Below are positions 1 through 6,530 of a DNA stretch of 6,950 nt, one piece after another. The notes under the pieces are model-generated. The model searched no databases. It saw only the letters and a list, made by a program, of their open reading frames with translations, and was not told the origin of the DNA. This DNA comes from Actinomycetota bacterium. Its GTDB lineage: Bacteria > Actinomycetota > Acidimicrobiia > Acidimicrobiales > AC-25. The stretch is from NCBI GenBank assembly GCA_005888395.1, contig VAXF01000013.1, positions 7,938 to 14,887 on the forward strand. The letters run 5' to 3'. Numbering within the stretch: position 1 is the first letter of the stretch; every line of letters begins with the position of its first letter. The position numbers and the translations under genes were made by a program.

Positions 1-747
1 GTCGCCCGCCGAGAGGAGGGCCAGGTGGTCGGCTACGACGGCGTCGTCCGCGACATCACCGCGGCCGAGGAGCTCGAGGCGTCGAAGAACCAGTTCCTCG
101 CGCTCATCACCCACGACCTGCGCAACCCGCTCACGACCATCCTCGGTCTCGGCGTCACGCTCGAGACCTACGCCGACGAGCTGCCCACCGAACGCGTCCG
201 CCGCATGGGTGCGTCGATCCGCGGCCAGTCGGAGCGGATATCTCGCCTGGCCGACGACCTCTACGACATGAGCCGGCTCGAGGCCAGGTCCCTTGTCCTG
301 AACCTCCGCCCCGTCGAGGTCGCGGCCACTGTGGAGGTGGCGCTGGCGTCGGTCGTCCAGAGCGCCGACGTCGAGGTCAGCGTCGACGACGGGCTCGCCG
401 CGCTCGCCGATCCGCGCCGGCTCGAGCAGGTCGTGGCCAATCTGGTGGAGAACGGGCTCGTCCACGGCCGGGCCCCGGTCATCGTCGAGGGCCGCGCGCG
501 CGACTCGGGAAGCGTCGAGCTGTCGGTGCGTGACCACGGCGCCGGTGTGCCGGAGGGGCTGGTGTCGACGCTGTTCTCGCGTGTCACGCTCGGCCGTACC
601 GACCGCGACCGCCGTCTCGGCACGGGCCTGGGGTTGTGGCTCGTTCGCGGTCTGATCGAGGCGATGGGCGGGCGCGTCTGGTACGAGCCGGCCGACGACG
701 GCGGTGCCTGCTTCCGGCTCGTGCTGCCGGCGCCCACGCCCCGATAA
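1..747 (+). CDS. Sensor histidine kinase, C-terminal part (PAS end, HisKA, HATPase_c); 5' end outside window
   Basis: The reading frame is open from base 1, so the gene begins upstream; 248 residues are visible. The first ~20 residues (VVGYDGVVRDIT) look like the end of a PAS/PAC sensor domain and lead into a HisKA dimerisation helix with H-box THDLRNPLT. The phospho-accepting His codon is at 112-114. An HATPase_c domain follows: N-box NLVENG at 439-456, G1 box DHGAGVP from 532, an F-box-like LFSRV, and G2 box GTGLGL at 619-636. The protein should autophosphorylate on His and pass phosphate to a response regulator. No membrane segment is visible in this part. The N-box is atypical: it reads NGLVHG where NAxK(Y/F)(S/T) is usual. 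No response regulator lies downstream; the next genes are an ABC ATPase and permease 40 bases away, so a role in controlling that cassette is possible but is inferred from position only. The class call is very secure; the signal is unknown. Confidence 0.95.
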   Translation, partial: VARREEGQVVGYDGVVRDITAAEELEASKNQFLALITHDLRNPLTTILGLGVTLETYADELPTERVRRMGASIRGQSERISRLADDLYDMSRLEARSLVLNLRPVEVAATVEVALASVVQSADVEVSVDDGLAALADPRRLEQVVANLVENGLVHGRAPVIVEGRARDSGSVELSVRDHGAGVPEGLVSTLFSRVTLGRTDRDRRLGTGLGLWLVRGLIEAMGGRVWYEPADDGGACFRLVLPAPTPR

Positions 748-751
748 GAGT

Positions 752-765
752 TTGCGGGCCCGCAA
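752..765. repeat. Perfect 14-bp palindrome between kinase and ABC ATPase genes
   Basis: TTGCGGGCCCGCAA is identical to its own reverse complement and starts 4 bases after the kinase stop codon. As RNA it could form only a 5-bp stem with a GGCC loop and has no following T-run, so an intrinsic terminator is unlikely. As DNA it is a good candidate operator, because its left half overlaps the possible -35 element of the downstream cassette. The function is inferred. Confidence 0.5.
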
Positions 766-781
766 GCCGGGTGGCTAGACC
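752..781 (+). promoter_or_regulatory. Possible leaderless promoter of the ABC cassette
   Basis: TTGCGG at 752-757 (three of six match to TTGACA) is 18 bases from TAGACC at 776-781, which is followed by 6 bases and then the GTG start at 788. That spacing is what a leaderless actinobacterial transcript would show. The -10 lacks the final T of TAnnnT, so the call is weak. Read-through from the kinase gene is an alternative source of transcript. Confidence 0.3.
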
Positions 782-787
782 GCTCCG

Positions 788-1528
788 GTGGCCACAACGG
801 TCGATGCTTCGGTGCCCGGACCCGTGCCGGTGACCGGGTCCGACATTCTCGACGCGCGTGGGGTTGTCAAGACGTACCGCACGGGCGCGCTCGAGGTGGA
901 GGCGCTGCGCGGTGTCGACCTGCGGATCCCGCGCGGCCAGTATCTCTCGGTGATGGGACCGTCGGGCAACGGCAAGACGACGTTGCTCAACTGCCTCTCC
1001 GGTCTCGACGACATCGACGAGGGCACCGTGCTCGTGGAGGGCGAGGACATCCACGCCATGGCCGACTCCCGGCGCACGGAGTACCGGGCGCAGCACATGG
1101 GCTTCATATTCCAGACGTTCAACCTGATCCCCGTGTTCACCGCGGTGGAGAACGTCGAGCTGCCCTTGCTGCTCACGGGCGTGAAGGCGGGCGAGGCCCG
1201 CGAACGCTCCCACGGCATGCTCGACCGTGTCGGCCTCGGGCACCGCACCGAGCACCGACCGGCCGAGCTCTCCGGTGGTGAGCAGCAGCGGGTCGCGGTG
1301 GCGCGCGCCCTCGTCGCCAAACCGGCGATCGTGTGGGCCGACGAGCCGACGGGGAACCTCGACAGCCAGACGGCCAAGCCCGTGCTCGAGCTGCTCGGCG
1401 AATTGCACGCCGCAGGACAGACCCTCGTTGTCGTCACGCACGACGCGGGGATCGGCGCCATGGCCGAGCGGATGGTGCGCGTGCAAGACGGCCGCATCGT
1501 CGCCGACGGCCGACCCGGCGAGATCTAG
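788..1528 (+). CDS. ABC transporter ATP-binding protein, MacB/LolD-type
   Basis: A 246-residue nucleotide-binding subunit that should drive the FtsX-type permease encoded next to it. All ABC ATPase motifs are present in order: A-loop aromatic Y30, Walker A GPSGNGKTT (57-65), Q-loop Q109 in FIFQTFNL, signature LSGGEQQRVAVARAL (161-175), Walker B IVWADE with catalytic Glu186, D-loop around 190-192, and H-loop His218 in VVTHD. The sequence after the Q-loop (NLIPVFTAVENVELPLL) is typical of the MacB/LolD/FtsE group, which does mechanical work across the membrane instead of classical substrate pumping. Walker A has Asn where Ser is commoner, a mild variant. The GTG start at 788 has no Shine-Dalgarno sequence but sits 6 bases after a -10-like hexamer; GTG codons around 812-830 are alternative starts that would only trim a non-conserved leader. 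The permease start follows 8 bases after the stop, so one operon is almost certain. The substrate is unknown. Confidence 0.96.
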   Translation: MATTVDASVPGPVPVTGSDILDARGVVKTYRTGALEVEALRGVDLRIPRGQYLSVMGPSGNGKTTLLNCLSGLDDIDEGTVLVEGEDIHAMADSRRTEYRAQHMGFIFQTFNLIPVFTAVENVELPLLLTGVKAGEARERSHGMLDRVGLGHRTEHRPAELSGGEQQRVAVARALVAKPAIVWADEPTGNLDSQTAKPVLELLGELHAAGQTLVVVTHDAGIGAMAERMVRVQDGRIVADGRPGEI

Positions 1529-1536
1529 GCGCGGCG

Positions 1537-4407
1537 ATGCCCGGCATCGTGCTCCTCCTGCCGGTCGTCGCCATCGTCGTGGTGACGATCCACGACGTCG
1601 TTCGTCGCCCGACGCTGCGGCGCCTCGCTCTCCGCAACGTCACCCGCCGCAGGGGTGAAGCCCTCCTCGTCGTCGTCGGTTCGCTGATCGCCACGGCCAT
1701 CATCACCGCGTCGTTCCTCGTCGGCGACACGCTCGGCGCGTCGATCACCCAGATGGGCCCAGCCGACGAGTACGTCCCAGCGCCATCACTTGCCCGCCTG
1801 CCCGACATCGCAGCAGCGCTCTCGTCGCCGGTTCCCGGCACCGACGGCACCCTTCCGGTGGTGCGCAGTGGCGCGACCGCGGCCAGCGTGCACGGGAGTC
1901 CCCGCCTGGCCGAGCCGCACGCGGCCATGCTCGAGGTCGACTTCGCCGCCGCCCGCCGCTTCGGCGGTGATGCCGGAGCGACCGGTTTCGCGGGCGCGGG
2001 GTCCACGCCATCGGGCGTCGATGCGGTCGTCGCGAAGGATCTGGCCCGAACGTTGCACCTGAAGCGCGGTGACTCCGTCGACGTGTACGCGTTCGGTACC
2101 CGCCTGCGCCTCCGCGTGCGCGGGGTGGTGCCGCGTCTCGGCGTCGCCGGGCTGGCGGTGCAGGACCAGACCAACTCGCCCAATGTCTTCGTGGCACCGG
2201 GCACGATCGCCCGCCTAGCGGCGCGGCCGACGGCGCGGCTCGCGTCCGTTCCGGAGGCGTTCGTGCTCGTCTCGAACGACGGCGGGGTCTTCTCCGGCGC
2301 GACTCACAGCGCGGCGATTCGGCAACGCCTGGAGGCGCGTGTGCGCCCGGTTGCGGCCGTCAGCGTCACGACGACCAAGCAAGACCTGCTCGACGGGGCC
2401 AAGGAGGCATCGAAGAGCTTTACGCAGGTGTTCGCCGGCATTGGCGCCTTCAGCGTCATCGCCGGGATCCTGCTGCTGGTCAACATCTTCGTGATGCTCG
2501 CCGACGAGCGGAAGAGCGAGCTCGGCATGTTGCGCGCCGTAGGGATGCGGCGAAACCAGCTCGTCCGTGCCTTCGGCATCGAGGGCGCGATCTATGCCGT
2601 GCTCGCCGGTGTCGCGGGCACGGTGTCCGGGATCGGCATCGGCCGTCTGATCGTGGTGGTGGCGCAACGACTGTTCAATCAGGAAGAGCGCTTTCGCATC
2701 CAGCTCCGCTTCGCGGTCACGCCGCACGCGCTGGTGCTCGGGCTCCTCATCGGCCTGGTGATCTCGCTGATCACGGTCTGGGCTACCAGCATCCGCGTTG
2801 GCCGGTTGAACGTGATCCGCGCCATCCGAGACGTCCCCGAGCCGCACGTCGTCCGCCGGCGGCTCCGCACCATGGTGCTCAGCGGCGCGGGGATGGCCTT
2901 CGGCCTCCTGCTCTTCGCCAGCGGGGTGGCAGGCAAGGCGTGGTTCGGCGCGCTTGCCGGTCCTCCCATCGCCCTGTTCTCGTGCATCCCGCTGCTCTCG
3001 GCCGTCGTACCGAGGCGCGCCGTCGCCAGCCTCGCCTGTGTGGGCGCTCTGGCGTGGGCGGTGGTGGCGTTCACGGTGCTGCCGAAGGTGTTCGACAACG
3101 TCGACATCCCGGCGTTCGTCGTCCAGGGCGTCATCCTGGTCTCCGCGGCGGTGGCGCTGCTCGCGACCAACGCCGACCTGAGCGTGCACCTCACGAGCCG
3201 TCTGTCGGGCGCGGGCACCGCGCTGGCCGCGCGCCTGGGATTGGCCTACCCGGTGGCCCGCCGCTTCCGAACGTCGATGCTTCTCGGCATGTATGCGCTG
3301 GTGATCTTCACGATGACCTTCCTCGCCGTCTTCGCCAAGCTGTTCGGCGAACAGGGACCGCGGTTCTCACGCGAGCAGAGCGCCGGCTACGACGTCCTCG
3401 TCGACTCCAACCCCTATGACCCGGCCACGCCGCAGGTGCTCCGGGCGCAGCCGGGCGTGGCGTCGGTGGCACCGTTGCTACGGGCGTTCCCGAACTTCAC
3501 GACCACCTACCGAACCAAGCCGATGAGCTGGCCGCTCACCGCCTTCGACAAGAGCTTCCTCGCGTACGGTCAGCCCAAGCTGAGAAATTACGCAGCCCGT
3601 TTCGGGAGCGAGCGGGCCACGTGGCAGGCCGTCGAGTCGACCCCGGACCTGGCGATCGTGTCTGACTTCTTCCTGCGCCGCGGCGGAGGCCCGCCGCAGA
3701 ACCAGATTCACCCCGGCGACATCTTCTCGGTCTACGAGCCGACGACGGGGCGCACGGCGAGGCTCACCGTCGCCGGCGTGACGACGTCGGACTGGGTCTT
3801 CAACGGCGTCATGGTCGGCACGCCCTGGGCGCAGTCGTTCTTCGGAAAGGACATCGCTCTCGCCCGCACCTACGTGCGCGTCCGGCCCGGCGCCGCCGGC
3901 GAGGAGGTCGCGGCCCGGCTCACGGGAGGGCTCTTGTCGCACGGGGTCGACGCGAGGACCATCTCGTCGATCGTCCACACGCGCCTCCAGCAGAACGAGG
4001 GCTTCTTCACCTTGATGGAGGGCTACCTCGTGCTCGGGCTGCTGATCGGCATCGCCGGCCTGGGCGTGGTGATGGTGCGGGCGGTGCGCGAGCGCCGGCG
4101 GCAGATCGGGGTGCTGCGCGCCATCGGCTTCCCCGCCCGCCTCGTGCGGCGCGCCTTCCTGTTCGAGGCAGTCGTGATCGCCGTACAGGGCGTCGTGCTC
4201 GGGATGGTTTTGGCGCTCATCGTGAGCTACCAGCTGCTCGCCAACTCCAAGACGTTCAACGACCAGCAGCTCGGGTTCAAGGTGCCGTGGGCGACGCTGG
4301 CGGTCGTGCTGGTGGCGGCGATGGTGGCGTCGCTGGTCGCCATCCTCGGCCCGGCCACCCAGGCATCGCGCATCAAGCCGGCCGTCGCGTTGCGCATCGC
4401 CGACTGA
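1537..4407 (+). CDS. FtsX-type ABC transporter permease with two FtsX domains (MacB-like)
   Basis: A 956-residue membrane subunit that partners the preceding ATPase. Approximate layout: an N-terminal hydrophobic helix (4-19), a basic cytoplasmic stretch (20-40), a helix (41-63), a large extracytoplasmic domain (about 64-298), then the first FtsX domain with helices near 299-322, 348-376 and 397-418. The middle holds about four more helices (445-543). A helix at 578-602 opens the second unit, followed by a second extracytoplasmic domain (603-825) and the second FtsX domain with helices near 826-850, 873-897 and 917-939. Both FtsX domains carry the coupling-helix motif that contacts the ATPase: ELGMLRAVGMRRNQL (about 328-342) and QIGVLRAIGF (856-865). 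ATG at 1537 was chosen because it starts just before the first hydrophobic helix and 8 bases after the ATPase stop. The frame stays open upstream to 1333, but there it overlaps the ATPase and encodes arginine-rich, non-family sequence. No clear ribosome binding site is present, so translational coupling is likely. The cargo (lipoprotein, lipid, peptide or a cell-wall hydrolase signal) cannot be told from sequence. Confidence 0.94.
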   Translation: MPGIVLLLPVVAIVVVTIHDVVRRPTLRRLALRNVTRRRGEALLVVVGSLIATAIITASFLVGDTLGASITQMGPADEYVPAPSLARLPDIAAALSSPVPGTDGTLPVVRSGATAASVHGSPRLAEPHAAMLEVDFAAARRFGGDAGATGFAGAGSTPSGVDAVVAKDLARTLHLKRGDSVDVYAFGTRLRLRVRGVVPRLGVAGLAVQDQTNSPNVFVAPGTIARLAARPTARLASVPEAFVLVSNDGGVFSGATHSAAIRQRLEARVRPVAAVSVTTTKQDLLDGAKEASKSFTQVFAGIGAFSVIAGILLLVNIFVMLADERKSELGMLRAVGMRRNQLVRAFGIEGAIYAVLAGVAGTVSGIGIGRLIVVVAQRLFNQEERFRIQLRFAVTPHALVLGLLIGLVISLITVWATSIRVGRLNVIRAIRDVPEPHVVRRRLRTMVLSGAGMAFGLLLFASGVAGKAWFGALAGPPIALFSCIPLLSAVVPRRAVASLACVGALAWAVVAFTVLPKVFDNVDIPAFVVQGVILVSAAVALLATNADLSVHLTSRLSGAGTALAARLGLAYPVARRFRTSMLLGMYALVIFTMTFLAVFAKLFGEQGPRFSREQSAGYDVLVDSNPYDPATPQVLRAQPGVASVAPLLRAFPNFTTTYRTKPMSWPLTAFDKSFLAYGQPKLRNYAARFGSERATWQAVESTPDLAIVSDFFLRRGGGPPQNQIHPGDIFSVYEPTTGRTARLTVAGVTTSDWVFNGVMVGTPWAQSFFGKDIALARTYVRVRPGAAGEEVAARLTGGLLSHGVDARTISSIVHTRLQQNEGFFTLMEGYLVLGLLIGIAGLGVVMVRAVRERRRQIGVLRAIGFPARLVRRAFLFEAVVIAVQGVVLGMVLALIVSYQLLANSKTFNDQQLGFKVPWATLAVVLVAAMVASLVAILGPATQASRIKPAVALRIAD

Positions 4408-5296
4408 TCACGCGGGAGCGAACGTGAACAGGAACAGCTGCGAACAGCTGCGTCGCGTAGGCGACGAGCTGCGGCGCGGACGTGCACGCCTCGCCGCAGT
4501 CCCACAGCGCCATGTCGACCGACGCGTAGCCGTCGCCCGCGTAGCGGGCGCGGTTGTGCGCAAGGACCCAGGGTGAGCGGCAGTCGTCGAGGAGATGCAC
4601 CGTGAGGTCGACACTGGGTGCGAACCACATCCGCTCGCGGGGGCCGACCCGCTCGCCTACCGCGCCGGGCATGGTGTCGGCGAGGACGATGAGCGCCAAC
4701 GGGTCGAGGCGGCCGTCGTCGAGCATCGGCACCTCGTCGAACCGGTACCAGACGATTCGCTCCGCCCGATCCGGGACGTACTGCTCCCAGCCCGGGTGAC
4801 CGTAGACGGAGCGGCCCTCGACCAGGTCGGTCCAGAAGGGCATCGGCTCGAACGGCGCCACGTCTGCGGGCGGCGGGTCGCGAAACGACGGGCAGCCGTC
4901 GGGATGAGGCCGGTCGGCAGGCGGGGTGAGGTCGGTGAACGCGAATCCCTCCCGCGTCGCCCCGAACACGGACGTCGTCAGGTGGCCACGTGGCGCTCCA
5001 AGGTTGCGCACCTCGGCGCGCGCGTGCGACATCGAGCGCCCTTGCCGAAGGATCTCGACGTCGAGCTCGAGGGGACCGTGGGCGACCTGGGCGGCGTAGG
5101 TGGTGTGCAGGGTGCGGGGTCGCTGCTCGTCGTGAGCGAGCTCGGCCTCCATCGCCCGGACTGCCGTCGCGGTCACGATGCCGCCCTGTGGCAGGGGCCG
5201 GAGGTTCCAGCGCGTGTCGAGGTCGGCGACGTAGCGACCGTTACCGGTCGCATGCACGGTCGTCGCTTCGAAGAACGGGTTTCCCACGGCGTGCAC
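4373..5296 (-). CDS. TesB-like acyl-CoA thioesterase (double hot-dog), C-terminus altered by a frameshifting duplication
   Basis: Reads as 307 residues and resembles the thioesterase-like superfamily (4HBT_3/TesB type), which hydrolyses acyl-CoA to free acid and CoA. First hot-dog unit: PLPQGGIVTATAVRAM (about 34-49), then GPLELDVEILRQGRSMSHAR (74-93). Second unit: PLALIVLADTMPGAV (about 199-213), SVDLTVHL (228-235), WVLAHNRARYAGDGYASVDM (243-262), and LVAYATQ ending at Gln283. Asp230 and Gln283 fall where E. coli TesB has its catalytic Asp and Gln; this is alignment by eye. From residue 286 on, the tail is arginine-rich and unlike the family, and its last 35 bases overlap the convergent permease gene. 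An exact 10-bp tandem repeat at 4432-4451 explains this: with one copy the protein would be 292 residues ending LFLFTFAPA, with its stop at 4408-4410. The GTG start at 5296 is the one used here; a GTG three codons later is also possible. The gene lies 45 bases downstream of mrp on the same strand and is probably co-transcribed. Substrate unknown. Confidence 0.85.
   Translation of the reverse strand: MHAVGNPFFEATTVHATGNGRYVADLDTRWNLRPLPQGGIVTATAVRAMEAELAHDEQRPRTLHTTYAAQVAHGPLELDVEILRQGRSMSHARAEVRNLGAPRGHLTTSVFGATREGFAFTDLTPPADRPHPDGCPSFRDPPPADVAPFEPMPFWTDLVEGRSVYGHPGWEQYVPDRAERIVWYRFDEVPMLDDGRLDPLALIVLADTMPGAVGERVGPRERMWFAPSVDLTVHLLDDCRSPWVLAHNRARYAGDGYASVDMALWDCGEACTSAPQLVAYATQLFAAVPVHVRSRVISRRCATRRPA
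4405..4410. other. Back-to-back stop codons of the convergent gene pair (TGATCA)
   Basis: TGA at 4405-4407 ends the permease on the + strand. The reverse complement of 4408-4410 is TGA and would end the thioesterase in its undisturbed frame. The two genes would thus have met exactly, with no spacer and no room for a bidirectional terminator outside coding sequence. In the frame as sequenced, the thioesterase reads past this stop and ends at 4373. Confidence 0.7.
4432..4451. repeat. Exact 10-bp tandem duplication inside the thioesterase gene
   Basis: On the + strand GAACAGCTGC occurs twice back to back (4432-4441 and 4442-4451). Ten is not a multiple of three, so the second copy shifts the thioesterase frame at its 3' end. 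Removing either copy gives a shorter, hydrophobic, family-like end and a stop codon directly next to the permease stop. Replication slippage, or an assembly or sequencing error, would both produce this. Confidence 0.93.
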
Positions 5297-5341
5297 GGTT
5301 GCCGTCGCGCTTCGTCAGGTCAACCGAGTTTCGCGTGCGGG

Positions 5342-6490
5342 TCAGCTGATCGCCTGCTCCAGCTGTTCGAAGACGCGCGCCGTGCATCCCGACATCTCCA
5401 CCGGTGGCACGAGCTCGGTGACGACGCGCTCGGCGATGGAGCGGAATACGTCGGCCACCGGGCCGTCTCGCAACGCGGCGGGCCGTCCGGCGTCGGCTTC
5501 CTCGGCGAAGCCCGGCTCCATCGGCACCTGCCCGACGAGCGGCGCGCCCACCTGCGCGGCCAGCCGCCGGCCGCCGCCTTCGCCGAAGAGCCGGTACTCG
5601 GCGCCGTGCTCGCAAGTAAACGACGTCATGTTCTCGATCACCCCGGCCACGCCGAGGTAACCGCGGCGGGCCATGTCCGCGGCGCGCACGGCCACCTTCT
5701 GCGCGCCCATTGCGGGCGTGGTGACGATGATCATCTCGGTCCGCGGAAGGAGGCGGGCCAGCCCCATCTGGATGTCGCCGGTGCCGGGCGGCATGTCGAC
5801 GAGGAGGTAGTCCATCTCGCCCCAACGGACGTCGGTGAGGAACTGCTCGAGCGCCTTGGTGAGCACGAGACCCCGCCACATGATCGCCTGGTCCTCGTCG
5901 TCGACGAGGTGGCCCATGGAGACGACCTTGACCAGCCCGTCGCCGACGCGTTTCTCGTTGGGGTGGATCTTCCCGTCGGCGCCGCCCAGACGGCCGCTCA
6001 CACCGAGCATGCGCGGTACCGAGAACCCCCAGATGTCGGCGTCGAGGACCCCGACCGTCAGCCCGCGTGCCGCGAGCGCGACGGCGAGGTTGACGGTGAC
6101 CGACGACTTCCCGACGCCGCCCTTCCCCGACGCGACCGCGATCACCCGTGTCGTGGCCGGGATCTCGGTGTCGGGCGCCTTCTCGCGCGCCTTCCAGCGG
6201 GCGCGGGCCATGAGCGCGCTGCGCTCGTCCTGCGTCATCTCGCCCATCTCGACGCCGACGGTCTCCACGCCGGGCAACTGGCGCACGCGCGCCTCGACGT
6301 CCTTCTGGATCTGACTGCGCAGCGGGCAACCGGCGATCGTGAGCGCGATCCGCACGGTGACCCTGCCGTCGGCGGCGACGTCGACGCCCTTGACCATGCC
6401 GAGGTCGACGACGTTGTCACCCAGCTCGGGGTCGACGACGCCGCGGAGGACGTTGACGACGTCGTCGGGCGACGGGAGGGCGGCGGCCAC
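5342..6490 (-). CDS. mrp: Mrp/NBP35 (ApbC)-family P-loop ATPase, Fe-S cluster carrier
   Basis: A 382-residue cytoplasmic protein of normal length for the domain-fused Mrp type. Residues about 8-80 form a MIP18/DUF59 domain containing the conserved Cys55 (TIAGCPL). The MinD-like ATPase follows: deviant Walker A SGKGGVGKSS (121-130), switch DADIWGFSVPRML (150-162), and Walker B VDMPPGTGD (231-239). The family binds and transfers 4Fe-4S clusters to apoproteins in an ATP-dependent way, as a dimer. The usual cluster-bridging CxxC after the ENM motif is incomplete here: ENMTSFTCEHG has Cys293 but Gly296 in place of the second Cys. Other actinobacterial Mrp proteins also lack this motif, so this may be lineage-typical. 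The GTG start at 6490 is fixed on the 5' side by an in-frame stop at 6500-6502; no Shine-Dalgarno sequence is present and a -10-like TAAAAT ends 6 bases before the start, suggesting leaderless mRNA. The gene is divergent from a SufR-like regulator, which fits a Fe-S role. Confidence 0.96.
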   Translation of the reverse strand: MAAALPSPDDVVNVLRGVVDPELGDNVVDLGMVKGVDVAADGRVTVRIALTIAGCPLRSQIQKDVEARVRQLPGVETVGVEMGEMTQDERSALMARARWKAREKAPDTEIPATTRVIAVASGKGGVGKSSVTVNLAVALAARGLTVGVLDADIWGFSVPRMLGVSGRLGGADGKIHPNEKRVGDGLVKVVSMGHLVDDEDQAIMWRGLVLTKALEQFLTDVRWGEMDYLLVDMPPGTGDIQMGLARLLPRTEMIIVTTPAMGAQKVAVRAADMARRGYLGVAGVIENMTSFTCEHGAEYRLFGEGGGRRLAAQVGAPLVGQVPMEPGFAEEADAGRPAALRDGPVADVFRSIAERVVTELVPPVEMSGCTARVFEQLEQAIS

Positions 6491-6496
6491 GTCGGC

Positions 6497-6502
6497 ATTT
6501 TA
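6497..6502 (-). promoter_or_regulatory. -10 element for mrp, leaderless
   Basis: On the minus strand TAAAAT is followed by GCCGAC and then the GTG start of mrp. A hexamer of TAnnnT type placed 6 bases before the start codon puts the transcription start at or next to the first base of the codon. No good TTGACA-like -35 is seen at 16-18 bases. The in-frame stop at 6500-6502 rules out a longer protein and supports this start. Confidence 0.6.
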
Positions 6503-6515
6503 CCGGGATTTCCCT

Positions 6516-6524
6516 TGGTAATAT
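6516..6524 (+). promoter_or_regulatory. Extended -10 element for the SufR-like regulator, leaderless
   Basis: TGGTAATAT contains TGn followed by TAATAT (6519-6524), an extended -10 in the classical sense, and 6 bases (CTCCGC) separate it from GTG at 6531. No ribosome binding site fits in that space, so a leaderless transcript is expected. The extended -10 could compensate for the absence of a recognisable -35. Confidence 0.65.
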
Positions 6525-6530
6525 CTCCGC

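Larger units (their letters stand above)
6497..6524. promoter_or_regulatory. Imperfect 28-bp dyad spanning both divergent -10 elements; candidate operator
   Basis: The left arm ATTTTACC (6497-6504) and right arm GGTAATAT (6517-6524) are inverted repeats with 7 of 8 positions paired and a 12-base spacer. Arm centres are 20 bp apart, about two helical turns, a spacing that suits a dimeric winged-helix repressor. The arms also contain the two -10 hexamers, so part of the symmetry comes from having two similar promoters face to face. Autoregulation by the adjacent regulator is inferred. Confidence 0.45.

Noticed and set aside
584..1486. Long open frame on the minus strand opposite the ABC ATPase gene
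   Set aside because: The translation is rich in His, Arg and Asp with no family motif, a typical antisense by-product of GC-biased codons; the + strand frame has every ABC ATPase motif.
1333..1536. Longer permease starting upstream, inside the ATPase gene
   Set aside because: The added 68 residues are arginine-rich and unlike any permease N-terminus; ATG 1537 sits right after the ATPase stop and before the first hydrophobic helix.
2215..3189. Open frame of 324 codons on the minus strand inside the permease gene
   Set aside because: Charged, low-complexity sequence with no hydrophobic core or motif, lying entirely within a confident permease gene.
4534..4550. Strong hairpin, CGCCCGC and GCGGGCG around a GTA loop
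   Set aside because: It lies in the thioesterase coding sequence, has no T-run on either side, and such stems are common by chance at this GC content.
5297..5341. TTGACC on the minus strand (5318-5323) as a -35 of a separate thioesterase promoter
   Set aside because: No TAnnnT-like -10 occurs at the right distance, so co-transcription from mrp is simpler.
5241..6329. Open frame of 362 codons on the minus strand, overlapping mrp in another frame
   Set aside because: An Arg/Gly/Ala-rich shadow of mrp; it spans the mrp stop and the thioesterase start and shows no domain.
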